A stretch of 64,000 nucleotides of DNA from Heligmosomoides polygyrus polygyrus (GCA_947396885.1 OX377205.1:68544969-68608968), one strand, 5' to 3'; positions 33,750 to 45,249 are shown, numbered from the stretch's first letter. The notes: a model not told the origin generated them from the sequence alone. A program made the numbers and translations.

Positions 33750-33774
33750 TAACCTCTCACATACCCATTTTATT

Positions 33775-33815
33775 AGTACTCCTCCCATTCACTGACCAGG
33801 CACGGGAGGAGTACT
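33775..33815. repeat. 12-bp perfect hairpin
   Basis: AGTACTCCTCCC (33775-33786) pairs with GGGAGGAGTACT (33804-33815) across a 17-base loop, 25 bp outside the 530-bp transposon. Confidence 0.85.
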
Positions 33816-33879
33816 GAGAGGAGGTTCGTCTGAAACAGTGGCGAAACGAACCTTTCACATCTCCTTTTTAGACATTCCT

Positions 33880-35550
33880 TGCCTTATTTGTTCATTCGCA
33901 CTGCCTTGCCTGGTTCAACAGCAAGTGACGTCCTAGCGGGCGATCCAACAGCAGGTGCTGAGAGATTTGCACCCAGTAAGGCAGACAAGGTTCCTCAAGC
34001 AATCTTGAGGTTCAACATATCGCCTCAGAGCTGTCTCTCAAACAGCCTCTTCGTGTTTCTTGCAAGCCGTTCGTTAATTCTCGTCGTTTTTGGAACGGAT
34101 CGTGGGTGACCTGTCCGCTTTGTTTCTATTTTTTCTTGTACTGGAGCGAGATCATTACGCTCAACTATCCCCTTAGAATTAGGCATGAAGTTCGTGGGCG
34201 GAGTTGCAACCTCTGACGCACGTGCCTCAACCTTACGTGCTTCAATCCACTCAGAAGCTTGTAGACTAACATTATAGTATCTGACATTTTCAGTTTTCAG
34301 GACTACTAATGTGCATAATGGTCAATGTAGCGGTTGGAAACAGAGTAGGTAGGCTCCATTGTCCTGCGGGATAGCCTATAGTCGCCGTAATTTTATTGTG
34401 AACTCTGCTTAGTTTTAAATGCATGAGCAATAAATAAATAAATAAATAAATAAACAAGAGAAAATGCAAGCCAGAGCTGTCCCAAATCAGATTACGTCGT
34501 TCCGTGATCGTTACTAGCTGCCGTTTGTCCACTCACCATATCTGTTTCATTCCAAACCATGAGGGTGAGCATGAAATCCATCAAATAAACGGTTCGTTTT
34601 AGAGTTGGGAAAACTGGGCGCTACAGCAGAAGACGCCTCTTCTGGATTATATAAAGCGGGATAACATGGGAGACCAACAGTTGACAACTTCACGTGCCGC
34701 AGGCTACTGACCACTCGACACGTCTTCTGCCACTGAACAGCTGCTTAATTTCTCCCCTGCCAAGAATAACAATTGGTACTGCCTGCATGTTGTGTGAGAT
34801 CTATTCATAATATCATCTCAAGACACAATGAAAACTTCTCGTTTTGTGGAGCGGAAAGAGCGTTTAATTATTGACGCTTTTCTGAAGAGTGCGTGGAACC
34901 CTTGTGTTCAGGAAAACTAGCACTAGAAGTTTTCCCATTTCATTGGTGTTTAGAGTCATAGGAAAATAAGTTTTGCTAGTTTTTTACCAGCATCGCGAAA
35001 CTACATAGGATCTGCTCTTGTGAGAAGATTTAGCATGGCCAGTGTGCCTTTTGGTTTTGCTCCTATCAAATCTATCCCGAAAGCCCAAGGGCCAACGGAT
35101 TTGACCTGAACACGCCTTGTCGCCGCTGCAGTTTTATTTTTTTATCTGTCTCGATTTTGTGGTTTTTAAATAGGTGGTTTTAAATCTCTCCATAAGTTGT
35201 TTAATCCAGCAGTTGCTTTAACTTTGTGCTGATTCGCACGCAGCTTTGTTCACCGAACGTACTGAAACGAAAGTGAGTGAAACCGCATAAAATTTTGAGA
35301 CCAAATCAGATTCTGCAGTAAAAACTAATTTTTTCTTCGATATGATCAGGAAATCGATTTCTATCGATTTTTTTCTTGCAGAGGATGTAAAGTCCAACAC
35401 AATGAGAGGATGAATAAAAATTAATTTTTAGAATGTATTAAAAAAAGCTAAGGTTTAAACAATTAAAAAGTTAAAGTTTTGTGTGGCAAACTTCCACCTC
35501 TATAAGTCGCCTCCATCAGATAGAAGGCATTCTATTGTCTGATTCTTAGT
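33880..35550. other. Intergenic DNA, no gene seen
   Basis: Contains a LINE-type 3' tail GAGC(AATAAATA)n at 34423-34455. No exon, RNA gene or terminal repeat is supported. Confidence 0.45.
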
Positions 35551-35554
35551 CAAA

Positions 35555-35828
35555 AGGGGATGAAGGACGGCGTTACTCAATCTCTTCCTGGGTGCGCCAC
35601 TCCTACTTGATGTCGTGGAGGCGACTTGATTGCGTATCTGGCCATATAATGACCGCCGGTGGTCAGCTTATGAACACATCAGCGCTTTGTCCTTTCCGGA
35701 CAAGTCGGGTACCAATTCAGTGACCCCGGAGGAATGTAACACTTGAATGGCCTGGGCAGGAAACGAACCAGGCCCGTGGTACCGGGTGCACGCTACAGTC
35801 GGCACCTCCGACTGTGCTACAGGCGCCT
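35555..35828 (-). mobile_element. tRNA-derived SINE, copy B
   Basis: Same order of blocks as copy A: the 5' end reads GGCGCCTGTAGCACAGTCGG (A box with one change). The 3' end is ACGCCGTCCTTCATCCC near 35555. Confidence 0.82.
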
Positions 35829-35908
35829 AGAATCCTTGGCATGACCACTATTCATATCAAAAATCGCTATGAAAGCTTTATTTTTCTACGGTAGAATAGC
35901 AACCGTTT

Positions 35909-36190
35909 GAAACCTTATATGCTACAATTTCACTTTCTATTGTTGTCTCCTTCAGGTTCAAAAAAAGTTTCCATGGCAAGTGAAGCGTTCAGATACGACT
36001 CGGTGATCGATTTGTAAAGCGCCCCAAAAATCTTTGTACGCTGTCAAACAATATTTTAAATCTTAACGGAGCACCTAAACACCATTATGTGGCAATTAGC
36101 GTCAAAATTATTCATTTTTATTTTGCTTTATTTTTTAGTGCAGTTTCAGAGGAAGATGTCGCTCCTTCAGGTAGAAAAATGTGTCGCGCC
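35909..36190 (+). repeat. Diverged repeat shared with 45999-46243
   Basis: The blocks TTTCACTTTCTATTGTTGT, CATGGCAAG and GTAGAAAAATGTGTCG recur in the same order at 45999-46243. Family unknown. Confidence 0.55.
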
Positions 36191-36749
36191 ATTCCGCTAT
36201 AATCGATAAAAATTTTGCCCGTCTAGATTTTTCCCCAAGAAAATATCTACCTCGCTTGCTAATGCACCGCCGCGCGATTCTCCACAATGCCGAAGCCACA
36301 GCACGACATAGCAACTCAGTACATGATATACAATGCATAGTAACTCAAGGAAATACAAAAATCACGTAAAAGACTGGAAAAAATTGAGAGAAAATCCTTT
36401 CCCATAGCTAAAACCCAGAGCATACGCATACGCCCTCCTTCCTTCCAAACCATGCCGCAGTACATCCCGTCCGATTGTCGAAGCTCCAGCTGCGCCACCT
36501 TGCATCAGCGGCTGATTTTTGAGCGATGGCACTTGACGGGCAGCGAAGTGGGGTTGGAGTCGCCCTGAGTGTTGGTGATCGGCGGTCGGTTTGCGCATGA
36601 ACTTCGCCGCTCACCGACATTAGCCGTCAGCGCTGGGCGAAGTCAACGTTTGTCCTTCAAGCCGTTTCGCTCTGTCCGGTGGAGGTCGGCGGGCGGCCGA
36701 CTGGCTAGCCGTTTTCCGGCCGCTGTCCATCTCCCTCACACCGCTTCTT

Positions 36750-36783
36750 GCTGCTACTGCTGCTGCTGCTGTTGCTGCTGCTG
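36750..36783. repeat. (CTG)n microsatellite, interrupted
   Basis: GCTGCTACTGCTGCTGCTGC.. about eleven CTG-like triplets in a GC-richer stretch (36420-36800) upstream of the coding signal at 36852. Confidence 0.9.
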
Positions 36784-36851
36784 ACTGACGGACGGCACTT
36801 CAACCATTGATCGCGGTGTAAAATTGATTCTTCGTCATTCGACTCTTTCAG

Positions 36852-37136
36852 TGTTCATCGAACCGGGGATATCCTTCGATCCGCGTTCGCTGGACAGTCG
36901 TCCACCTTCACCTCTTCCGCTCGCAATCGCGTCCCCCGTTCCAGTCGACCCGCTCTAGTTCTTTACTGTTGACAAGCGTTTCCGTCGAAACCAGAACTGC
37001 TTCCGCCTCCCATCCTTCCAAGTGCACACGCCGTCACTGATGGAATTCGCCGAGAAACCTTTCAAGAATTCAAGGCGCGCGACAAAATGACTGCTCTGCG
37101 CCTGCTGCAGGATTTCGATCCAAAGAACGCACACTA
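36852..37136 (+). CDS. Possible coding exon(s) of an unrecognised gene
   Basis: Two adjacent frames look coding but do not connect. From 36852, after CGACTCTTTCAG, the frame reads VFIEPGISFDPRSLDSRPPS and LPLAIASPVPVDPL to a TAG at 36956. From 36973 another frame reads QAFPSKPELLPPPILPSAHA, then IRRETFQEFKARDKM and RLLQDFDPKNAH to a TAG at 37134. Either a small intron (an acceptor CATCCTTCCAAG at 37022 is good but no strong donor is seen), an indel, or two alternative ends could explain it. Not recognised. Confidence 0.38.
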
Positions 37137-38090
37137 GCTCGTTGAAATTGTCATGGAACTAGTTGCAGCCTATTGATAGCGGCATACGCATACATGCCGA
37201 TATTCTTCGGCTTGCATAGGAAAGCAGCTCAGAGAACTAGGAGCTGGAGGAAGACTGCGAGTAGTCCTCTTTCCCCGTATAATACGGAACATTAACGTTG
37301 GTCGCTTCAACATAGTAGATTGTTTACGAATATAGCAGCACCAGTATTTCAAAGGCGAAAAGTGGCAAGGAAAACACGTTCCTACTAAGCCGTTTGCAGG
37401 AAAATTAAAAGCTCTTATAGAAAAATTGATATAACGGACCTGTTACATACTACATAGAGCCCTTAAGTTTAACCCTTGCTGCTCTAATTCTAGAACGCGC
37501 TAGTTAAAAATCCTATTAGTATTCAGTTCACTTCTAAAGTAGTCACTTTAATACCATCGTAAGATTATTTATTCTTAGCTCTTCCGCCTCGCCGGTTAGG
37601 CAGTCCAAGTCGTTTTCCTCTCTATTGTCCCGAACCGCTGTACTTAATTCTCAAACGATTATTTTTCTTTTATGTTCTCTTACGCTCTCTGTCTCTCCAC
37701 TTTCACTCTTCTAGTCATTTGTAGATGTTTTCAGTTAATAAATAATTAGATAAATAAAAGTTAGTGAGAGCGAACAGCGTAGTCGACGATCTGTTTCTCG
37801 TGGGGCCGGAACTTTTTTGTAGTCTTATGCGAAATTCAACCAATCCTTCCATCCTTCAACGAGTGGGTTCTTGGAGCCTCTGGAAGCAATGTAGCACTGG
37901 CTCATCTATCAAGCCAGAAATTAGAAGTAAACTGCCTTCGCATTATTCAGTGGTTGTAGAAAGCATGGTGCACAAAGTAATGGTGAACAACTGATAGATT
38001 AATGCCAACCTTATTCCTTTATGTACGCTTTAATTTACTATAATACCGTGAGATGTTGTTACAGGATGTTTTGTTGCGATCAAAACTCTT

Positions 38091-38160
38091 GCGCCAGGAG
38101 GGACTCGAACCCGCATCTTCTGCTTTCCGGGCAGCGATGTTCGCCTTACACCACCGGCGC
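38091..38160 (-). tRNA. tRNA-Gly-like gene or pseudogene, copy 1, anticodon GGA
   Basis: 70 bases folding as a cloverleaf: acceptor GCGCCGG/CTGGCGC (7 bp), D stem GTGT/ACAT with AAGGCGA loop, anticodon stem with loop CCGGAAA, T arm with TTCGAGT loop. The body looks like eukaryotic tRNA-Gly(TCC), but the anticodon position reads GGA (serine codons) and base 33 is C instead of U. The T stem has one mismatch (CCCTC). Probably non-functional. Confidence 0.65.
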
Positions 38161-38371
38161 TGTTTGACCGCACGTAACATCCGCGATATCCTCCAGGTCT
38201 GTCAGCACCCACCCGTGATACGGGGATGGGCCGGCCGCTGATATCAGCATGGAACCGGTTAAGCTGAAGACCTTACTAGTAACAATGCTTTAACACATTT
38301 GCTTAAGCCTGGAGCGGCTGGTAGAGAGGCTATATGTTGTTACAGGACGTTTTGTTGCGATCAAAACTCTT

Positions 38372-38441
38372 GCGCCAGGAGGGACTCGAACCCGCATCTT
38401 CTGCTTTCCGGGCAGCGATGTTCGCCTTACACCACCGGCGC
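38372..38441 (-). tRNA. tRNA-Gly-like gene or pseudogene, copy 2, anticodon GGA
   Basis: Identical in sequence to copy 1, including the T-stem mismatch, one repeat unit (281 bp) further on. Confidence 0.65.
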
Positions 38442-38651
38442 TGTTTGACCGCACGTAACATCCGCGATATCCTCCAGGTCTGTCAGCACCCACCCGTGAT
38501 ACGGGATGGGCCGGCCGCTGATATCAGCATGGAACCGGTTAAGCTGAAGACCTTACTAGTAACAATGCTTTAACACATTTGCTTAAGCCTGGAGCGGCTG
38601 GTAGAGAGGCTATATGTTGTTACAGGATGTTTTTTTGCGATCAAAACTCTT

Positions 38652-38676
38652 GCGCCAGGCGGGACTCGAACCCGCA
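38652..38676 (-). pseudogene. Half tRNA (T arm and 3' acceptor) at the inversion point
   Basis: Only the last 25 bases of the tRNA-like body (GCGGGTTCGAGTCCCGCC.. on the minus strand) are present, then the sequence switches to the inverted unit. Confidence 0.8.
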
Positions 38677-38720
38677 GACCAGACCTGGAGGATATCGCGG
38701 ATGTTACGTGCGGTCAAACA

Positions 38721-38790
38721 GCGCCGGTGGTGTAAGGCGAACATCGCTGCCCGGAAAGCAGAAGATGCGGGTTCGAGTCCCGCCTGGCGC
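38721..38790 (+). tRNA. tRNA-Gly-like gene, copy 3, intact T stem, anticodon GGA
   Basis: Same body as copies 1 and 2 but with a perfect 5-bp T stem (GCGGG/CCCGC), in opposite orientation. Pairing: acceptor 7 bp with one G-T, D 4 bp, anticodon 4 of 5 bp (first pair G-A), T 5 bp. Of the three it is the best candidate for a functional molecule, yet it shares C33 and the GGA anticodon. Confidence 0.65.
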
Positions 38791-39279
38791 AAGAGTTTTG
38801 ATCAAAACAAAACATCCTGTAACAACACATAGCCTCTCTACCAGCCGCTCCAGGCTTAAGCAAATGTGTTAAATACCGTGAGAATTTCCAGCCGCCGAAA
38901 TGTCAAATCCTTTTTCATTCAAAACTAGCGTTTAATTACAGTACATTCACTTCTTTTTTCACACGCTATAATGCTGGGTATGATGACACAAAAGGTAGCT
39001 CCCAACGTTAGTCCATTCCTAGCGCAGTCGAGAAACTTCGAGTCACTCCTAGCATTTGGGCAGTACCCTTGGTTGTTAGAATAGTCTCGTTTTACTTCAT
39101 AAAGTTATGTTTGAAAGATGAAACCTCTCCATTTTACCAGCTGCGGTGTTGCGGAGTGCAGGACCGATATTTCTAAATACCAGGCATAAAATCACGGATT
39201 ATCTCAGCGCCGTCCCGCGGTCCACGGCCGCTCGCTAATTTACAGCTGCGGAAGCAGATGGACAGATATGCGCTGAACC

Positions 39280-39372
39280 CTTAGCTCTTGACGGAGACCC
39301 TCATGAGGAACGGACAACTTTCTGATGCCCCATTCTCGCTCAACGGAAAAGTCAAAGTGTGCAGTCAGCCAG
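39280..39372 (+). pseudogene. Short RTE LINE fragment
   Basis: Reads TLMRNGQLSDAPFSLNGKV, matching the block MFMRNGWVSDAPFSLNGTN of the RTE copy at 40195-41225. Confidence 0.7.
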
Positions 39373-40194
39373 CCAGTATCTCCTACTCATGCGATGAGAG
39401 CAGCTCCAGAATCATCAGGGTTTATTACCCGAATTTGCACTTACAGATCCACAGGTCGAAAGTATCATGATAGAGTTGAGGTCATGAAAGAAAGACCATG
39501 AAAGATCATGAAAGAATCACTAACCGTATAATTGAGCTTCAGTTTCTCACTTTTTCCTTCACTGACGTCCCCCTCTATTTTAAGCTTTTTTCTATTGAGA
39601 TTTTGGACGCTACCTTTGTGCAACGCTTATTGAGGAATCAGAGATGGCCCCGGTTGTCCATCGTCAAGTTGGTGTTGAATAATAATAAGGGATGAATCGT
39701 GTGGGTGAGGTGACAAGCACAAGAGTAAGTGTTGCAGTAAATGAAGAGTTGGCTCTGCACCACGGTTAGGCTATGTCAAGGTATAGTGAATGAGGGCGAT
39801 CTGAAAGCACGTGCATACCGCCGGTGTTATTCTTTACCCACATCGTTCAGAATCTACCTGTACTTCGTTGCTGGCGAAGGCGAGCTCTCCTCCAGACTTT
39901 GTTATCAAATACGATTTAATGACTTCCTTTCTACCTCTTGTGCTCTTCCGATTTCCCATTTTCTTGTCTCATTCTTTACAAACTTTTTTCACCTTCCGCA
40001 GGCGCAACAGTCGGCATTGCATTTGTCGTAGAAACGCGTCTTTTTTCTGGCACACTACTCGGCTAAACCGCTATCACATCCTTCGTTCGACGCCTCTGCT
40101 AATCCGCGAAATCTCTCCTTGTTTTCCGTCTACTACCCAGGGAATTAACCGCGAACATCTGTGCGCTTATTTATTAGTCTGGAAATATAAATGT

Positions 40195-41225
40195 AACCGT
40201 GATTTTGGGAAAATTAGAATGGGAAGACATAGGAGTGAAGGTCGACAACTGCACCATATTCGCTTCGCTGACGACGTCGTGCTCATAAGGCCCCGTTTAT
40301 ACTTCCGACGTTGAGTGACGCGACGTCTTGTATAGAGGCCAAATTGATCGATCACACGCTCCATCAATGTGACCACAATGCGTGGCGTGGCGCCGCTCGG
40401 CGTCGAATTATAAGCGGGCTCTAACACCGAGCACCAGTCAGGCGCTGCGAATGCTGGCCGAATTAGATCGTGTGTGTGGAACGTTGGATTGCAGCTGAAT
40501 CTTACGAAGACGATGTTCATGAGGAACGGATGGGTTTCTGATGCCCCATTCTCGCTCAACGGAACGAACATCTCCGAATGCTCCAGCTACGTGCATCTGG
40601 GCCGAGAAGTCAACATGGCCAACGACCTAGCGCCAGAGCTGAGCAGGAGGAAACGAGCGGCTTGGGGAGTTTTCAAGAGCGTCGAAGAGGTCGCGAAGAA
40701 GACGAAGAACGTCTGACTCCGTGCCCACCTATCCGACTCCACTGTTCTTCCTGCCCTAAAATACGCCTCAAGTACCTGGCTATACGAAAGCATGATGAAC
40801 ACGCGATCAGCGTCGCGCAGCGTGGAATCGAGAGGACGATGCTCGGAGTGACACGACTCACGCAAGTGAGAGAAGGCCTTCGGAGTTCCGAGCTTCGCCG
40901 ACGTTCGAAGATCAGAGACGCTGTGGCGTGGGCCAAGTTGTCGAAAATTAGGTGGGCCGGCCACGTAATGCACTTCGCAGGCACCCGCTGGACGAGAGCC
41001 GTTACCGACTGTATTCCGCGGGATGTCATGAGAACACCAAGGCGCCCACCAACGCGTTGGTCGGACTTCTTCGGAGTCCTGAGCGACCGATATGATGCTC
41101 TTCGTGTCCCTCGAGCGAGCAGGATCCATTGGAGCACTCTGGCACGCGACAGAGGCGAACATAGACGCTGCTGGCGCTCGCTCGAGCAAGTCGATGATCA
41201 ACGGAACGACAGGTTATACAGGTGA
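40195..41225 (+). pseudogene. RTE-type LINE, 5'-truncated, cut by a MITE
   Basis: Begins with GRQLHHIRFADDVVLI (catalytic FADD of the reverse transcriptase), is interrupted by the MITE 40289-40421, then continues with GLQLNLTKTMFMRNG, YVHLGREVNMANDLAPEL, the TMLGVTRLTQVREGLRSSEL block and KIRWAGHVMHFA, ending with RPPTRWSDFF and HRRCWRSLEQVDDQ near 41220. A stop at 40714 and frameshifts near 40780-40830 inactivate it. Belongs to a different RTE subfamily from 8118-8905. Confidence 0.9.
40289..40421. mobile_element. 133-bp MITE with TAA target duplication
   Basis: Ends GGCCCCGTTTATACTTCCGACG-like and CGTCGAATTATAAGCGGGCTC-like are inverted to each other. Flanks 40286-40288 and 40422-40424 are both TAA, as for PIF/Harbinger elements. 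Removing the element and one TAA joins VLI to TPSTSQALRMLAEL, the normal RTE text. Confidence 0.9.
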
Positions 41226-41229
41226 ACTG

Positions 41230-42230
41230 TGATTCAAAGTTGTTGCAGTTTGCGTAACCCTTAAGATGGAAGCATAGGAGCGCGAGGAGCGCAGTCAAAG
41301 GACGCGTTGGCAGATGCAGGTCCCGATTTGATTTGCCGTTCATGGCTCCTGGCCCTGTCAATCAAATCCTCCATCCTTCTAGGGCTGGTGAATTGGTGCT
41401 ACAGGTGTTCGCGAGGAGAAAACACTGGTCTGTTCATTACCACAGTGTACAGCCAAACATGTCTTCAGACCGCGTAAAGCGTTGAGGAGCGTGTAACTGC
41501 ATATCTCCCCTTTTCATTTCAAAGGGAATTTTTTTGGTAGCGGTGATTCACGACGTATTGGTCAGCTTCAAAAACTTTGGTGCTTAAATGCCTGATGTGA
41601 TTACAAAGCATGATCTACTGTGGGCAGTACGTCATCATATCTTTGAATCTGCTTTGTATTCGTTTCCAAACAGCGCGAATTCCTTATCCCGATGAGTGAA
41701 CAGGTTTCAAAGGTGTGGAATGAGTTACCGGCTTAGACTTGGAGGTTAGAAGGCTGGAGCACTCCCCCAGCGTGTTCTAAGTCGTATGATAATTCACTAT
41801 TGCGCCTGATTCTGTTCACACTTTGAATTAAAGCTCCTGTCGATCTCATCTTCATTACTTGCTCTCGATTTTTCATCTCGGCTTCCAAATAGACGCCATC
41901 ATGAAGTCTCCCTGGTTTCTTATAAACTTCGGCAGCAGTCCTTAGCACTTAGCTAAATAATCTAGAGAGGCTTCGAAGTAAATGGCTTTCTGGTAGTTAC
42001 GTCCAAAGAAATTTTCGTGGTCTTAACCGACGATCCATTCTATAGATGTTTTCTCAAATATGAAGCCGTTTCGGTATACTATGTGCTGCTTTAACAAAAT
42101 CATAATTGTCGTCCAAGAAGACCAGAATTTTCGTCTTTTGGAACATTTTTTCTGAAGCAGAAAATGGGGATTCATCCATGCGTTTCTATTCATCACTCAC
42201 CGCTCCGTAATAAGGTATGAGGTTCAGTTG
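41230..42230. other. No gene seen
   Basis: Intergenic; short open frames only. Confidence 0.45.
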
Positions 42231-42231
42231 T

Positions 42232-42660
42232 TCGTCTTTACTTGATCGGCACAAAGACCCTTTATTTTCCATCCAATGCTTTTATAAAGTTCTCCTACCA
42301 AGCGTTGATTATCGTTTTGGAGTTTTGTGACATTCCTTGGAATGCGATAAATTATAGCATTCGTCCAGGTCCCATATCCGAAGCCCATTACCGGACCAGC
42401 CCACCTAACGGTCGACGACTTGGCCTCTGCAACAACGTCCCTGATCTTCGAACATTGGTCTTCTTCACGAATTCTTTGACCCTCTTCAGAGCTTCCCGAG
42501 GTGCTCGTTTCCTTCCGCTCCCACGCTAGGTTGACTTCGCGTCCTAGGTACACGTAGTTGGGGCATTCGGAGACCTTCGTTCCGTTGAGCAAAATGGGCA
42601 TCAGAAACTCATCCGCCTGTCATGAACATCGCCTTCGTAAGATTCGACCAGCCTCCAGAC
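42232..42660 (-). pseudogene. RTE LINE fragment, minus strand
   Basis: Reads LNGTKVSECPNYVYLGREVN and STVRWAGPVMGFGYGTWTNA, the same subfamily as 40195-41225, with several internal gaps and frame changes. Confidence 0.82.
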
Positions 42661-45230
42661 CTTCACTCCCATGTCCTGTCATTCAATATTGCTCAGGTCA
42701 ATTTCGAGAGTGGCGCTGAAGAGCTTCGGGGATATGGTGCCTTCACGTTGGCGAGGGCGTCGTTGCGCTGGTTGGCTTTTCCTGAATCCACTATGCAGCT
42801 CCTCAAGTACTCTGATGTGCTGAGTAGGTGAGCCGTGTCAGACCAGGGCTTCTATGGCCACGTGAGCCTCTACACGGTCAGAAAAGATGAACGCCTTCAT
42901 TAGTTTGATAAAGGGGAGTGCACAACGACAGCTTGTACTATTGCGTTATGTCGACGGCCACAGGTCGACTGACAACGGTATGGGTGTGGTCGACTAAGCT
43001 GATTCTTCCCAGAAGCCCCGCTTGCGAGCCGATTCAGGATGACTGCTTATTTTGTGCTTTCCAATGAAAGTTCAAAATAATATTGAAGAACAAAGGAAGC
43101 AAGTAGAATAGTTGGAATTGAATTTGGTGGGGTCGAAATTTATAAGAACAATTCGAGGTGCTCTTGACGAGGGTATTGCAAAGTCAGTGGCAGAGTTACG
43201 GAAAGTCTCATTGCACACTTCGGACGAATGGCATTTGCATTATTAACTAACCATGGTAAGTGGTAAGTTAGCACCGCGCTATATTAATTGGATATGTGAC
43301 GGTTTCTGCTTCTATATTAGGTTGCTCGTAAAGTTCTATTATTTTTCGCATCTCTCGCTTTTATTGTAAAAAACCTTATAATAAAATTTCCAGTGCAAGT
43401 GTACAGCAGTAGGGAGGAGGTCAATCCTCACTTTTCTTCGTCAAATCGGCGGAATTTGTACAAAAACCTTTATAACGAAAACGATAAGAACGTCTGCGTA
43501 TACATGATAATTGTAGTGTCTAGACTTGCTGTAATTAGGCTAAGACTATCCGCTATGGAAAAGACACAAGGTAGACCCCGTTTCAGACCTGCACCAAATT
43601 TCATTCTTCTACTAAAGATTAATGGACATTACGTTTTGAACTAGCTACATACACCAGCGGAAACAAGCCGGTGGCTGAGAAGCGATTTCTTAAATTCCAA
43701 GGCTTCAAGAGAAGATGGATTGGTTAATAGAAGGATCTGGATAAGCGCTACATGAAAGTCTTACAACCCCCTCGTAGCTCGGCGCAAACACAGAACAGTA
43801 TTTTGTACAAAACAGGATTTCGTACTCCAGCCACCCTTCTTGTACGTTCCGAAAGTTATTGTAGTAGTAAGGTTCGTACTGAAATTGCCTCCACGACTTC
43901 CCCTAGAACGTGTAACATCTCCTATAGAAGCTTGGTTAAATTGGTTAAATGGTTTCGCTCCCGATTTTTTGAATAGTCGAATTCGAAAAGCACGACATTC
44001 CGAATATTTAAATTCGAGCATTACTAATCAGGTTATTCGAATTCGAATATTCATTCGAGCCCAATAATTTCCATTGTGACCCATGAATGTCCGAGTCCTT
44101 GAGCAGTTTCCAGTCGTGCAAAGATGGTGAACGTATCGAAGCGTTAGGCAGCTCAAGATGCTCCACCTCGTTCGGCACTGACGCATATAAAAGGAACCTT
44201 ACGCTTTTCCATAATCGATCTACCACTTCCATCCAAGTTGACAAACACAGGCGTAATAAACATTTTGCATGGGGCTGTAAACCGAAGGGGAAGGCAATGC
44301 CTCTCGAATGGAGTTCTGAGAGACAGCTTCTCTTAACGATCACGCTGTCCGTGTTCCCCTGGATGCAAAGAAAAGCAGTTCGAAAAGGCAGCCATACCCC
44401 TGTTCCGAAACTCACTCCCGTTTGTCCCCGATGAACTAAACACCTCTTTTCAGAAGAGTCTGAGCAGTCTAAAATTCTGTTGCTGTAATCGATCAACCAC
44501 TTAGCAATCTCGTACCTGTGTATCCCACAACGGCCAATATGACCATCCCTACGGGGCTCCATCTGTACGGTTTACTGCTCAACTAGAAGGGGAGGCAACT
44601 CAACCGCACGGGACCCTGTTCTGCCAGACCTCGGACGGGGTACACTCCAACCAAGGTGACCTAAGGTCAGGATTAAGAAGTGACCTGATGTGGAAAGAAA
44701 GCACAGAAGGGCTACCATAAGACACTGCAGCCAAGTAGACGACCTCGGAATGAAGGTGGGAAATATGGAGGACGAGGTTCAATCCACAAAGACCTTAATG
44801 CGCTCATGATTTACATTAGAGTTGTCAATGTCCAGCGAAGGGGTCCTCAACAAATAACAAGAGATCATGCCTAGTTTGATGATGCAAAGGTGGAGCATAA
44901 GTACAAGAGCAGTCCCAGCCAATGTCAAGCGGAAAAGTGGTTGTTGAGGTCCGGTTCGATAAGAAAATTTTCGCACCCGATTGAAAGTCCAAGCCCTCTT
45001 TGAGTGAAGCTCCTGAAGGTTCAGCTTTATGCTTTGCACCCCTGCTTCTTTTCTCAGCGGTATTGGGAAAAAGGACTAGGCGTAGATGTAGAGACTGCAT
45101 CGCATATGAAGTGAGACATCATAACACTTGTTATACAATTAATGGTCTTACGAGAAACATCGATGTTTGCCATAAGGTGCTTTGCAAAGCAATGTATAAA
45201 AGATCCTAATTTACCTGTTGTGCTGTATCT
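42661..45230. other. AT-rich DNA, no supported gene
   Basis: Contains a cluster of TTCGAAT/ATTCGAA motifs at 43970-44065. Open frames of up to 184 codons (44008-44562, minus) lack domain motifs and splice support. Confidence 0.4.
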
Positions 45231-45249
45231 GCAGTGTACAAAATGAAAT

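Larger units (their letters stand above)
38050..38870. repeat. Tandem and inverted cluster of a 281-bp tRNA-containing unit
   Basis: Units starting at about 38050 and 38331 are tandem and nearly identical (281-bp spacing). A third begins at about 38612 but breaks at 38676 inside its tRNA part and is joined head-to-head to an inverted unit (38680-38870). Shared blocks: GTTGTTACAGGA.GTTTTGTTGCGATC, the tRNA-like body, GGCCGGCCGCTGATATCAGC, and TGCTTTAACACATTTGCTTA. Confidence 0.92.

Noticed and set aside
38050..38600. CRISPR-like array
   Set aside because: The two tandem units are 281 bp long and carry a tRNA body; there are no short repeats with unique spacers.
38091..38790. Nematode V-arm (nev) tRNA
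   Set aside because: Those carry a long variable arm; the variable region here is only about 4 bases.
40587..41201. Minus-strand ORFs of about 200 codons
   Set aside because: They are antisense shadows of the RTE reverse-transcriptase fragment.
44008..44562. 184-codon minus-strand ORF
   Set aside because: No recognisable domain; its end overlaps the TTCGAAT motif cluster.
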